Part shown: in pieces, positions 7,740 to 16,417 of the stretch
Position numbering within the stretch: position 1 is the first letter of the stretch
How the letters are laid out: each line of letters begins with the position of its first letter
Source: UBA937 sp031549725
Lineage (GTDB): Bacteria; Spirochaetota; Spirochaetia; Treponematales; Breznakiellaceae
Reading direction: 5' to 3'
Assembly (NCBI GenBank): GCA_031549725.1
Contig: JAVBPH010000056.1
Coordinates: 1 to 64,000 of the forward strand
DNA: 64,000 bases
Notes under the pieces: generated by a model
The model's database searches: none
Told to the model about the DNA's origin: nothing
What the model saw: the letters and a program-made list of their open reading frames with translations, nothing else
Position numbers and translations under genes: made by a program

Positions 7740-9380
7740 ATGCCGGATAATTCCAATACACTTTCCATAATTTTTGTATCATGCCATTTGGAAGAGGGAT
7801 CCGAGGCGGTTCCCCTTGGGGCCGCCTCGGTGGCCGCAAATGTAAAAAAACACTTCTCCGGTGCTGTTTCTATCAAGTTAATTGAAACCTTTGTGCAGGA
7901 TGGTACGGATGGATTATTGAATACGATTACCCAGTACCCTGCGGACATGATAGGATTTTCCATCTATAGCTGGAACCGGGAAATAATGACCAGCGCCGCA
8001 TCACACCTGAAGGATAAAAACAAAAACTGTTTTTTATTCTGCGGCGGCCCTGAAGTTACCGCATTGCCCTACGGATTATCCGTTGATGAGGGCGGTCCCT
8101 TTGATACGGTTATCTGCGGCGAGGGGGAACTTGCGGCGGTGGAACTCATCCGCAGCCGTATGGAGAACAGGAATATCAAAACATTTTTTCCAAATTCAAA
8201 TATCCCAAAAAATGAAATGGACCTTTTACCGTCCCCATGGCTGGAGGGTATCCTCGATGCCAGAAACCGGCCGGGAATCCTCTGGGAGCTGTCCCGGGGC
8301 TGTCCCTATAATTGTACCTACTGCTATGAATCCAAGGGAGGAAAAACCCTCCGGTATTTCCCCGATGAAAGGATTTTTGCGGAATTGAAGTATTTTGCGG
8401 AAACCAAGCCGCTTTCCGTATTTGTCCTGGATCCAACATTTAATACCAACAAGGAAAGGGCTAACACCATTCTTCGGGCTATTGAAAAGTCTGCGCCGGG
8501 AGTCCATTGGCACTTTGAAGTCCGGGGGGAACTGCTTACCCGGGCACAGGCAGAACTATACAGCCGGTTAAATGCTTCCCTGCAGATCGGTCTCCAATCC
8601 CGGGATCCCCGGATCTGTACTTCGGTGGGGAGAACCTTCAACCCGGATCTTTTTGATTCGAAAATAAGCCTTCTCCATGAAGCCGGGGTATCCTTCGGGC
8701 TGGATCTTATCTACGGACTTCCCGGCGACACCCTGGCGGGATACAAAAAGAGTCTGGATTTTGCCTTGTCCCTCTACCCTGACAACCTGGACATGTTCAG
8801 GCTTTCGGTTCTTCCGGGGACTTTGATGTATGACCAGGCGGAAGCCCTGGGATTAAAAGCCCGGAAAAAACCGCCCTACCATGTGGAATCAGGAAAAAAT
8901 TTTCCGGAGAAGGATCTGTACGAAGCGGAACGTTTATCCCGGGCGGCGGACCTGTTCTATAACCGGGGCCGGGCTGTAGCATGGTTTAACCAGATGCTGT
9001 ATCCCCTGGGAAAAAAGCCATCGAATTTTCTTGAATCATTTGCGGATTTTTTGGAAAAACAAAAAATCTCTTCGGGACCAAAGGACACTTTTGATATCGA
9101 AAAATTGCAGTTAAGTTTCTTGGATAAATCCTATGGGGAAGCAAAAAAGGAATATCTGCTTCCATTGGTCCGGGATATTGTCCGGTTTCATGGAGCCTGG
9201 GGCCGGGCCCTGGCGGAAGGGACGAACACGGAAATATCCTGCAGCTACAATCTGGATGAAATTTTAAATTCCGGTACCATGGATATGGAAGAATTGGCCG
9301 AAGAGCTGGAACCTTTTTCCTGCAAAATCCTGGTTAAGGTTTTACCGGAAGGACCTGCGTATTCATTCATCGGAGGATAA
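7740..9380 (+). CDS. B12-binding-domain radical SAM protein
   Basis: This protein of about 546 residues has an N-terminal cobalamin-binding-like Rossmann domain (about 1-130, IIFVSCHLEEGSEAVPLGAA to VICGEGELAAVE) and a radical SAM domain. The 4Fe-4S motif CPYNCTYC sits after ELSRG, near residue 200. A DUF4080-like C-terminal part follows (LDLIYGLPGDTLAGYKKSLD and beyond). Such enzymes use S-adenosylmethionine and often cobalamin for methylation or rearrangement; the substrate is unknown. The ATG at 7740 is preferred over a TTG at 7704; neither has a good ribosome site. Its end overlaps the convergent DUF2974 gene by 18 bases. No pathway partner is adjacent. Confidence 0.85.
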   Translation: MPDNSNTLSIIFVSCHLEEGSEAVPLGAASVAANVKKHFSGAVSIKLIETFVQDGTDGLLNTITQYPADMIGFSIYSWNREIMTSAASHLKDKNKNCFLFCGGPEVTALPYGLSVDEGGPFDTVICGEGELAAVELIRSRMENRNIKTFFPNSNIPKNEMDLLPSPWLEGILDARNRPGILWELSRGCPYNCTYCYESKGGKTLRYFPDERIFAELKYFAETKPLSVFVLDPTFNTNKERANTILRAIEKSAPGVHWHFEVRGELLTRAQAELYSRLNASLQIGLQSRDPRICTSVGRTFNPDLFDSKISLLHEAGVSFGLDLIYGLPGDTLAGYKKSLDFALSLYPDNLDMFRLSVLPGTLMYDQAEALGLKARKKPPYHVESGKNFPEKDLYEAERLSRAADLFYNRGRAVAWFNQMLYPLGKKPSNFLESFADFLEKQKISSGPKDTFDIEKLQLSFLDKSYGEAKKEYLLPLVRDIVRFHGAWGRALAEGTNTEISCSYNLDEILNSGTMDMEELAEELEPFSCKILVKVLPEGPAYSFIGG

Positions 9381-10559
9381 ACCCACTTCCTCATCTTCTG
9401 TACCATGATCCTTTTGCTGAAAAAATCTGTGTTTATAAAACCGTTCAAACGGATCCGGCAGGATATAATTGATATTGTTCCTTGCAGCTTTGGCTAAAAT
9501 TGAAAATATTTCGGAAAGGTTTTTCCTGGTGGTTTCATCCGCATTGTTAATGGTTTTAATCATAGTACCCGTATTCTTCAGCCACTGGGATGTAAGTTCC
9601 TGCAGGGTGTTGGCATGGGTCGAAGTAAGTATATCATACAAATGATTAACCAGCTCTTTTCTTTGTTCAGGATCCAGGCTGTTAAGCCAGTCCTTCATGG
9701 TTTTATCCACAAACTTACTATTGTTGGTAATTTCATCAAGCCTTACCACATCGTTGTGTACTACCTGCCATGAAAAAAGATCATGCTGCATCAGTCCCTT
9801 CTGGGTGCTCTGGACAACCGTATACTTTTCCTCATGCTCAAAGAGCATACCAATAATAGAGGACTGGGGAATGAAGGTATGTATTCTCTCCGCAACCCCC
9901 TGGAAGGATTTTTTATTGATTACCTCATTGCTGAATCCCGGTCCATCGTTATTGTAAACTTCCATAATTCTTTTTTGAACATGGTGATTGCAGAAAGCCG
10001 ATGCATATACCGCCAGATTGCCGCCCTTCGAATGGCCTCCAATTCTCAGGGGTCCCCGGAAAACCCTGGCAATTTTTTCCAGATACGCCACCGCTTCCAG
10101 TTGGGAAGGAACCGCCGAAAGAAAACTCATGTTAAAATCCTCTTTCCATCCCACAATAGTCAAATCAGTGCCGCGGAAAGAAATATACGGGGGGATTTTC
10201 CCCCCGAAAATGGTCAGCACCGAAAATTGTTTTTCCTCGGAAATATCGATATTGTTCACATACCGGGCAAGCCTGAGGCTGCCAAAACGTTTCGATTCCC
10301 CCAGGACTGAAAGCAGCCGGGGATCTTCCTTAAGGATAACCGCTGAAGAAAGCTGCGATCCGGGACGCCGGGAAAGAAGTTCAAATTCGTCCGCCGCTTC
10401 CGAAATGGTGACCGATTTTTTTGAATCCGGTCCCGGAACAATACCTTCAAAGGGGAGATAGGAAATTCTTGCCAGGATAAGATTATCCACCGGATTAAAC
10501 GGAACCTGCTGAAATGTCAGATCCCCCCGCCAGTTAATGTAGTCAAATACAGTGGCCAT
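9363..10559 (-). CDS. DUF2974 (Mbeg1-like) lipase-fold protein
   Basis: This 398-residue protein of the DUF2974 family has an alpha/beta-hydrolase core. The nucleophile elbow is GGHSKGGNLAVYAS (GxSxG with Ser, around residue 175), and the conserved start FDYINWRGDLTFQ..PFN.VDNLI is typical. The C-terminal about 120 residues are helical and charged. It probably acts on a lipid or ester in the cytoplasm; no signal peptide is visible. The ATG at 10559 has GGGAG upstream. A dispersed repeat that also precedes the ACT gene lies directly upstream and may carry the promoter. Confidence 0.85.
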   Translation of the reverse strand: MATVFDYINWRGDLTFQQVPFNPVDNLILARISYLPFEGIVPGPDSKKSVTISEAADEFELLSRRPGSQLSSAVILKEDPRLLSVLGESKRFGSLRLARYVNNIDISEEKQFSVLTIFGGKIPPYISFRGTDLTIVGWKEDFNMSFLSAVPSQLEAVAYLEKIARVFRGPLRIGGHSKGGNLAVYASAFCNHHVQKRIMEVYNNDGPGFSNEVINKKSFQGVAERIHTFIPQSSIIGMLFEHEEKYTVVQSTQKGLMQHDLFSWQVVHNDVVRLDEITNNSKFVDKTMKDWLNSLDPEQRKELVNHLYDILTSTHANTLQELTSQWLKNTGTMIKTINNADETTRKNLSEIFSILAKAARNNINYILPDPFERFYKHRFFQQKDHGTEDEEVGLSSDE

Positions 10560-10577
10560 GTGTTTTCTCCCGGTTTA

Positions 10578-10747
10578 TTCGCAGGCGGGTATAATCCAGC
10601 CTGCGGGTACCCCGCACTATAGGGCGATTCTTTGAAGCAACAAAGAAATTGTTTTGCGGGGTATGAAACCCGCATATAATCCATACCTTCCAGAACCAAC
10701 AACCACGCTGCTTGCCTCGCACGCGAAAGCGTGCAGAAGGTTGTTGA
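10578..10747 (-). repeat. Upstream-located structured repeat, copy 2
   Basis: This is the shorter copy of the 2880-3080 element. Pairing within it includes CGCAGGC with GCCTGCG (12-nt loop), TTCTTTG with CAAAGAA, and GCGGG with CCCGC. Near the hydrolase gene it ends with an extra small hairpin, TCGCACGCGAAAGCGTGC. It lies between the hydrolase stop and the DUF2974 start. Confidence 0.8.
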
Positions 10748-10795
10748 TTGATGCTTTTCAAAAAACAATCCGGGTGTCCAAACAGCCCTATTTGT

Positions 10796-11692
10796 TTAAA
10801 GGGTCCTCAAAAACCATGTCAGAGTGGTCTTACAAAGTTCACTAAAAGCTGTCATGTCGCCGGAAAAAATATTAAAGGTATGATCCGCCCCTTCTATAAT
10901 ATAGGTTCTCGAATTACTGTTGGACGATGCATCAATAATCTGATATACATTTTCCGGCAGAACCACATTATCCTTACTGCCGTTTATAGCAAGTACCGGA
11001 GCGGAGGATTTTGAAAATTCTGAGAGCACATCCGTTTTCCGGGCAATCTCAAATGCATCCAGGCCGAGTTTAAGGGGTTCCCGCCAGTCAAAATCAGCTG
11101 TCACATGTCCTTCCTGTTTGGCGATTTCATAGGCCCGGTTATCGGTTGAAAACATGGAAGCCACGGGAGCTCCCGCCCAGGTAACCACCGATTTAAACAC
11201 CGGGTTCCGTCCCGCGGAAAGCATAGCAATCGTTCCTCCCAGGCTCCAGCCCATTACCCCGATCCTTCCGGAATCCACTGATGGCCGGGACGCCAGATAG
11301 GCCGCGGCAGCAGCGGCATCCGAAACAGCTGAATTAAAATTAAAATTAATATAATCCGTTTTACTATCCCCGGTTCCAATAAAATCAATACGGATGGAAG
11401 CTATACCGTTCTTTGCCAGTTCCGGCGCAAAAATCTTATAACCATTCCCCGCCTCGTCCTTGTTGGAACCGAATCCGTGGAGCATCACCACCCCGGGGTA
11501 CCGTTGATTAATTGTACCGCCCCTGGGCATTGTTACAATGGCGGGAATATCATGATCCCCATTTTTGATTAAAACGGATGTCTCAGTGTATTCGTAAAAA
11601 ACCGGCTCACTGCCGATCACTGTACTGCTTGCACAGGAACCGAAGAAAAAAATAGAAACCATTAAAGAAGTGATGAAAAACTTTTGTTTCAT
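10796..11692 (-). CDS. Lipoprotein alpha/beta hydrolase (dienelactone-hydrolase type)
   Basis: This protein of about 298 residues has a lipoprotein signal (SLMVSIFFFGSC, Cys about residue 20), so it is anchored to a membrane. The catalytic parts are the oxyanion region VMLHGFGSNKDEAG, the nucleophile elbow GVMGWSLGGT (Ser), a late Asp (NGSKDNVV) and a His (EGADHTF). This is the serine hydrolase fold seen in esterases and acyl-peptide hydrolases. The start at 11692 gives a proper signal peptide; the in-frame ATG at 11728 adds 12 residues and is less likely. The substrate is unknown. Confidence 0.85.
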   Translation of the reverse strand: MKQKFFITSLMVSIFFFGSCASSTVIGSEPVFYEYTETSVLIKNGDHDIPAIVTMPRGGTINQRYPGVVMLHGFGSNKDEAGNGYKIFAPELAKNGIASIRIDFIGTGDSKTDYINFNFNSAVSDAAAAAAYLASRPSVDSGRIGVMGWSLGGTIAMLSAGRNPVFKSVVTWAGAPVASMFSTDNRAYEIAKQEGHVTADFDWREPLKLGLDAFEIARKTDVLSEFSKSSAPVLAINGSKDNVVLPENVYQIIDASSNSNSRTYIIEGADHTFNIFSGDMTAFSELCKTTLTWFLRTL

Positions 11693-11756
11693 AATATGAT
11701 TATAATGTTTTTTCAGCATAATGGACAAGTTAAATGCTAAATCCTATATAGGCCAC

Positions 11757-11781
11757 CTCTAAAAACTGAAGTTTTTAGAAG
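11757..11781. terminator. A/T-rich hairpin, CTAAAAACT type
   Basis: TCTAAAAACT and AGTTTTTAGA around a 2-nt loop. The same hairpin recurs at 38384, 52831, 59414 and 59540. It lies between the divergent hydrolase and polymerase genes, so a plain terminator role is not obvious at this place. Confidence 0.6.
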
Positions 11782-11812
11782 TTCCCTATATCTAAAAGCA
11801 ACCTGCCGCTAT

Positions 11813-14338
11813 ATGGAGCATCCGTACATTTTATTTTATTATTATAGTATGGATCCCGGCAGTAATACCCTGCAAAAAATTTCTTCCCCAGGATTTCTGG
11901 TTCATCCTTTTTATGACAACCGGAGGAATAAAATATTCCTCACGGGCCGGCTTGAGGACGGCCGTTCTTTTGCTGCGGTGGATACAAGGTGGAAACCGTA
12001 TATTCATATATATCAGGCTGATGTGGACCGGTGCAGGCAGCTTCTTTCAGCAATTTATCATACCCCGGCCCCTTCCCAGGAAGAATCCTTTTCCGGCAGG
12101 GATCCGCTGGTGAAAATAATATTTAACACCAACAATGAACGTTCATCCGCATCATCAATTCTGGGGAATGTGGGCATCATATCCCCGGATATGGATATCA
12201 AGGTTATTGATCTCTACCTCATAGAAAAAGGATTAAAGGGCCCTCTCTGGATTGACGGGGTTTCCAGGCCTGGCCGTCTGGTTAACCTGGTTTTTTCCGA
12301 TCCGGTAATTGCACCTTCCCCTCCCCGCCCCGGGGTAAATCTGGTGATTGCTTCCATGGATATAGAGACCAATGAATTTGATCAATCAATAAATGCCTTG
12401 TCTCTGGTAATAAAAGATTCAGGTTTTAATACCTTATTTTCAAAGGTCCACCTGGTATTAAAACATGAAGTAACCCACCCAGGGGATGATCATATCCAGT
12501 GTCACCCTTCGGAACTATCCCTGCTGAAGGCTCTGATAAAAAACATTCAAGATATGGATCCGGATGTTATTACCGGATGGAATATCCTGGATTTCGATTT
12601 TCCCTATTTGATGAAGCGTTTTGAATTTCATGGAATGGCCTGTGCCATTGGACGCTCTCTGGAAGCTGCAAAGTATTTTGCCGGAGAAGGCCGCCGTTCA
12701 GCCGCGGTAATTGTCAACGGCCGCCAGGTGATAGATGCCCTCAGAATTGCCAGGGCTTCCCCGGAAAAATATGAAGATTATTCCCTGGAAACCGTTTCCA
12801 GAGCTGTCCTGGGAAAAGGCAAACTAACGGCTTCCACGGGTCGGACCAAAATTGCGGAACTGACTAAAATGTATAGGGAGGATCCCCTGGGATTTGCCCG
12901 GTACTGCCTCCAGGATTCCGGGCTGGTTCTGGATATTCTGGAAAAAACCGGCCTTTGGAGGCTTACCCTTGAACGGGCGCAGCTGACGGGGGTTTCCCTG
13001 GACAAAGCCTGGACCAGTGTGGTCACCTTTGAACGGATTTACGGAATAGAATTATCAAAAAGAAAAATTGCCCCTATTCCCCTGGAACCTGTCTCATCAC
13101 GGCGGGTATCCGGAGCAGCGGGAGGAACCATCCTTGATCCTGAACCGGGATTGTTTTTTAATGTGGCGGTGTTTGATTTCAGAAGCCTCTACCCTACGAT
13201 AATCCGGTCATTCAACATTGATCCCCTGGCAAATGCCAGGGCAGGTGATTCTTCAAAAGAAATATTTAACTCTGAAAAATCTCCCGGAGAACCCCGCATT
13301 ACCGCTCCAAATGGGGCGGTGTTCACCCGGACACCGGGAATTCTTCCCGCTTTGATTGGTGAATATTTTGCTTCCCGCAAGGAAGCCATCGAAAGAAACG
13401 ATATAGTAGCAGCCTACGTATACAAAATACTGATGAACAGTTTCTACGGCGTACTGGGCACCGCATCCTGCCGGTACGGCAAAACCGAACTTGCCGGGGC
13501 AATTACCAGCTTTGCCAGAAAATGGCTCCTGTATTCCAGGGACTGGTTTGAGAAAAACGGCTACAAAGTTCTGTATGGTGATACGGATTCTCTTTTTGTA
13601 AATACTAATTTTCCGGAAACCATTTCCTACCAGGAATTCTCCGGAGTCTGCCGAGACCTGGCGGAAAAACTCAACCGGGATCTTTCGGAAAAAATAAAAG
13701 AGGAATATCAGGTGGATTCATTCCTGGAACTGCGTTTTGAAAAACCCTATAATAAATTTATGATTCCCCCGCTCCGTACCGTAAAGGACAGCACCAATCC
13801 CAGGGGCCGGGCAAAGGGATACGGCGCATTTGTCCTGCACGAAGACGGATCCCTGGATGTGGAAATAAAAGGAATGGAAGCTGTCAGAAGCGATTCAACT
13901 CCCCTGGCAAAAAGACTTCAGGTAGAACTGCTGGAACTGGTTTTTAAGGGCGGGACAGAAACGGAACTGAGGAACCATGTGGTTAATGTGATTAAACAGC
14001 TCCAGGCAGGCAAACTCGATAAGGAACTGATTTATAAAAAACGGTTGACCAGGCCCCCGGAAAGTTATACCGCATCTACTCCACCCCAGGTTAAGGCTGC
14101 CAGAGCATTGGGGTGGAAAGGCAAGCGCGGAAAAATTGAATACTACTGGACGGTCAACGGTCCTGAGCCGGCGGAAAAACTGGAATCCCCCATGGAATAC
14201 AACCATTACATTGATACACAAATTCTGTCCGTGGCAGGATCCATTGCCCTGGCGGCAGGATGGAACCCCCGGCTTTTTCCGGAAAGGGGCAAGAACCGCC
14301 AGGCCCTGGAAGATGGGCAGATGGAACTGGACTGGTAA
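11813..14338 (+). CDS. polB: Family-B DNA polymerase with 3'-5' exonuclease
   Basis: This 841-residue protein belongs to the Pol II / archaeal-eukaryal replicase family. All catalytic motifs are intact: Exo I DIE (183-185), Exo II N257..D262 (NILDFD), Exo III YCLQD (364-368), Pol A DFRSLYPTII (455-464), Pol B KILMNSFYG (538-546) and Pol C YGDTDS (588-593). In E. coli such an enzyme serves replication restart and lesion bypass; that role here is inference, as DnaE is encoded in the same window. It is a single gene with no obvious ribosome site at the ATG. The next in-frame ATG (11849) is no better. Confidence 0.93.
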   Translation: MEHPYILFYYYSMDPGSNTLQKISSPGFLVHPFYDNRRNKIFLTGRLEDGRSFAAVDTRWKPYIHIYQADVDRCRQLLSAIYHTPAPSQEESFSGRDPLVKIIFNTNNERSSASSILGNVGIISPDMDIKVIDLYLIEKGLKGPLWIDGVSRPGRLVNLVFSDPVIAPSPPRPGVNLVIASMDIETNEFDQSINALSLVIKDSGFNTLFSKVHLVLKHEVTHPGDDHIQCHPSELSLLKALIKNIQDMDPDVITGWNILDFDFPYLMKRFEFHGMACAIGRSLEAAKYFAGEGRRSAAVIVNGRQVIDALRIARASPEKYEDYSLETVSRAVLGKGKLTASTGRTKIAELTKMYREDPLGFARYCLQDSGLVLDILEKTGLWRLTLERAQLTGVSLDKAWTSVVTFERIYGIELSKRKIAPIPLEPVSSRRVSGAAGGTILDPEPGLFFNVAVFDFRSLYPTIIRSFNIDPLANARAGDSSKEIFNSEKSPGEPRITAPNGAVFTRTPGILPALIGEYFASRKEAIERNDIVAAYVYKILMNSFYGVLGTASCRYGKTELAGAITSFARKWLLYSRDWFEKNGYKVLYGDTDSLFVNTNFPETISYQEFSGVCRDLAEKLNRDLSEKIKEEYQVDSFLELRFEKPYNKFMIPPLRTVKDSTNPRGRAKGYGAFVLHEDGSLDVEIKGMEAVRSDSTPLAKRLQVELLELVFKGGTETELRNHVVNVIKQLQAGKLDKELIYKKRLTRPPESYTASTPPQVKAARALGWKGKRGKIEYYWTVNGPEPAEKLESPMEYNHYIDTQILSVAGSIALAAGWNPRLFPERGKNRQALEDGQMELDW

Positions 14339-14374
14339 CTTCAAATATATGATTTTTTCGCTCCGGGCTCCTTC

Positions 14375-14640
14375 GGGGATTCAGGGACCGAAGCTCTAAT
14401 AGCCGAAGCTTCATGTCCTGACAGCCCCGGTGATTGAGGATCTCGAGATCACCAGAGAAGAAATGTCTCTTCCCGGAGGTCCCTTCGGGAGCCCCAGGAC
14501 CGGACGCTTTGATAGCCGGAACTTCCCGCCCTGAGTCCCCGGTGATTGAGGCTCTCGAAATCACCAGTGAAGGAAAGTCTCTTCCCACAGCTCCCTTCGA
14601 AAATCCCAGGTACCGGAAGCTCCGACGGTTTTTCGTAAAG
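14375..14640 (+). repeat. GGTGATT-hairpin repeat, two tandem units
   Basis: Two units with a 112-base period have core hairpins at 14429-14453 and 14541-14565. Each unit runs from GACCGGA.GCTTTGATAGC through the core to CTCTTCCC.AG.TCCCTTCG. One frame reads a repeated peptide (ALIAG..RPESPVIEALEITSE) that also appears in the copies at 5.9 and 56.3 kb. This gap between polB and deoC holds no other gene. Confidence 0.8.
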
Positions 14641-14735
14641 ACTCCTTAATTATCCTGTCCAAATTCCTGTTGACAATCCAGTCCGGGGATTCCAACAACC
14701 GGGTTGATTCCTGATAAAACTTATAAAAGTTTTAC

Positions 14736-14764
14736 TTGGAAGAAAAACTGTTTCCTGCTATACT
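14736..14764 (+). promoter_or_regulatory. Promoter of deoC
   Basis: TTGGAA (14736-14741) and TATACT (14759-14764), spacer 17 bp. A small inverted repeat (AAAACTT..AAGTTTT, about 14717-14734) lies just upstream and could bind a regulator. Confidence 0.65.
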
Positions 14765-14793
14765 TTTAGATAACCATCATTAAGGAGTTCACC

Positions 14794-15459
14794 ATGACAG
14801 ATCAGGAAATTTTAAGCCATATTGACCATACCCTATTAAAGGCATTTGCAACCTGGGAGGATATAAAAAAATTATGCGATGAGGCTATTGCGTACAAAAC
14901 CGCATCGGTCTGCATTCCCCCGTGTTATGTTAAGCCAATTTATGAAACCTACCACGGGAAGCTGGTGATTTGCACTGTCATCGGGTTCCCCCTGGGTTAC
15001 AGTGTAACCGCGGCAAAACTGCAGGAAGCAAAAACAGCCATAGCGGAGGGAGCCGGGGAAATTGATATGGTGATCAACATCACGGATGTGAAAAATAAAA
15101 AGTTTGTTAAAGTAGAAGATGAAATTACTGCCATAAAAAAAGAGATCGGCAACCATATTCTGAAGGTAATCATCGAGACCTGCTATCTGACCGATGAAGA
15201 AAAAATCACCCTCTGCGGAATAATCACTAAGTCCGGTGCGGATTATATAAAAACCTCCACAGGTTTTGGTTCCGGCGGCGCCACCATGGAAGATATTATG
15301 CTCTTTAAAAAACATATTGGTCCACAGGTAAAAATAAAAGCCGCCGGAGGCGTCAAGACCAGGGATGACCTGGAAGCTTTTATCCTGGCGGGCTGCGACA
15401 GGATCGGAACCAGCTCGGCGGTTTCCCTCCTGGCAGGAAACAAGGCAGGATCATACTGA
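14794..15459 (+). CDS. deoC: Deoxyribose-phosphate aldolase
   Basis: This 221-residue TIM-barrel class I aldolase cleaves 2-deoxyribose-5-phosphate to glyceraldehyde-3-phosphate and acetaldehyde in deoxynucleoside breakdown. Visible are ISHIDHTLLKAFAT-like N-terminal residues, GFPLGYS, EIDMVINI, the Schiff-base Lys region DYIKTSTGF, and KAAGGVKTRDD. The ATG has an AAGGAG at ideal spacing and a promoter upstream. No phosphopentomutase or phosphorylase is adjacent, so it is not part of a deo operon here. Confidence 0.96.
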   Translation: MTDQEILSHIDHTLLKAFATWEDIKKLCDEAIAYKTASVCIPPCYVKPIYETYHGKLVICTVIGFPLGYSVTAAKLQEAKTAIAEGAGEIDMVINITDVKNKKFVKVEDEITAIKKEIGNHILKVIIETCYLTDEEKITLCGIITKSGADYIKTSTGFGSGGATMEDIMLFKKHIGPQVKIKAAGGVKTRDDLEAFILAGCDRIGTSSAVSLLAGNKAGSY

Positions 15460-15466
15460 TAGAACC

Positions 15467-15503
15467 TTTTTCAAAACTCGGTTAGTTTTGAAAAAGGCTC
15501 GAT
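15467..15503 (+). terminator. Terminator-like hairpin after deoC
   Basis: CCTTTTTCAAAACT and AGTTTTGAAAAAGG, loop CGGTT, eight bases past the deoC stop. It is the same hairpin that forms the second half of the double-hairpin repeats at 77-113 and 21191-21227, here standing alone. Confidence 0.7.
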
Positions 15504-15604
15504 AGATTTTTCGGTAATCCTCAAAGCGGCATAGCTGTCAATTTTTTTGAAAAAACAGCGCTACACAAAATTCTTAAAGAGGCTGTAAAGCAAAATGTTT
15601 TTGC

Positions 15605-15661
15605 CTCTGGTTTCCAGAACCTCAGCCGCCGGGCTTTCCGGTTACTGAGGTCCCCGAAGTT
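15605..15661 (-). repeat. Degenerate copy of the GGTGATT-hairpin repeat
   Basis: Read on the minus strand, CTTCGGGGACCTCAG and GGCGGCTGAGGTT align with the copy at 53.5 kb, but one stem arm has decayed. It lies just after the stop of the hsp20 gene. Confidence 0.5.
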
Positions 15662-15674
15662 TCCGGAAAATTAA

Positions 15675-16187
15675 TTAATCGTCTTCTTTAACAATTTCAA
15701 TTTTCACCCCGTTATTCTGTTCAAGATCCTCCTTGGGAGGGACGGTAACCTTCAGAATACCATTCTTAAAAACCGCCTTAACCTTCTGCTGATCGTACTT
15801 ATCCACCGGGACGTAGTACTTCTGTTTTTCAATGTCCTTGAGCTTAAGCCGCCGTTTAAAATACCTCAGGTTTTCCTCGGTCTCCGGCGGGACATCAATT
15901 GTTGCAGAGAACACCATATAGTCACCCTGGAAAGTGAGGGTGATATTTTTTTCGTCAAACCCGGCCAGGGCAAATTCAAAAATCAAATGACGGTCCTGGG
16001 TCATGAACATGTTCATAGGCGGGTAGGAATAGTTGGGATAATAGTCGACGTTTTCGTCACAGGTTCCCCAGCGGTTTTCATTAAACTGGTTAAAATTCCG
16101 TTTGAACTCATCGCTGAAGTTGCGGGCCGCATCGAATATCTCATCAAAGATAAGCCCAATATCATTGTAATTCCGGTTGCTTTTCAT
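15675..16187 (-). CDS. Small heat-shock protein (Hsp20 / alpha-crystallin)
   Basis: This 170-residue ATP-independent holdase chaperone has an alpha-crystallin beta-sandwich over about residues 55-160. The block NMFMTQDRHLIFEFALAGFD leads into NITLTFQGDYMVFSA, then the long loop and the closing segment FKNGILKVTVPPKED, with the C-terminal tail that usually drives oligomer contact. The N-terminal 50 residues are Phe/Asn-rich as in the family. The start at 16187 has AAGGAG. A long structured leader of about 115 bases precedes it (see 16188-16309). Confidence 0.92.
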   Translation of the reverse strand: MKSNRNYNDIGLIFDEIFDAARNFSDEFKRNFNQFNENRWGTCDENVDYYPNYSYPPMNMFMTQDRHLIFEFALAGFDEKNITLTFQGDYMVFSATIDVPPETEENLRYFKRRLKLKDIEKQKYYVPVDKYDQQKVKAVFKNGILKVTVPPKEDLEQNNGVKIEIVKEDD

Positions 16188-16309
16188 ACAAAGCTCCTTG
16201 TTCCGGCCATAAAGGCCCGGTAATAAAGGACCCTCCTAAAGGAGCGGTCCCAGCGGGTACAAAGACCCTTCTTAATACATTTCCTCCATCAGGACATTGT
16301 ATTACATTA
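16188..16309 (-). promoter_or_regulatory. Structured 5' leader of hsp20, possible RNA thermometer
   Basis: Hairpins stack along the leader: GGACC-CTCCT-AAA-GGAG-CGGTCC (16228-16250), a GGCC-based stem (about 16203-16220), and a short self-pairing around the ribosome site. The arm CTCCTT is complementary to the AAGGAG ribosome site (16194-16199), so alternative pairing could hide it. The thermosensor role is inference. Confidence 0.4.
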
Positions 16310-16338
16310 AATATATCACGGATTTTGAATGGGGGCAA
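16310..16338 (-). promoter_or_regulatory. Candidate promoter of hsp20
   Basis: TTGCCC (16333-16338) and TATATT (16310-16315), 17-bp spacer on the minus strand. The -35 is only half consensus. No CIRCE element was seen. Confidence 0.4.
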
Positions 16339-16417
16339 TGTAAAAATAATTTCCGCTGCGATTTCATTTCGATATTTGATTATCTTTTAAAGAACTTACG
16401 AACAGAAAACCGATGAT

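Noticed and set aside
14434..14649. 71-codon frame after polB
   Set aside because: Same repeat as above; no ribosome site and no independent support.
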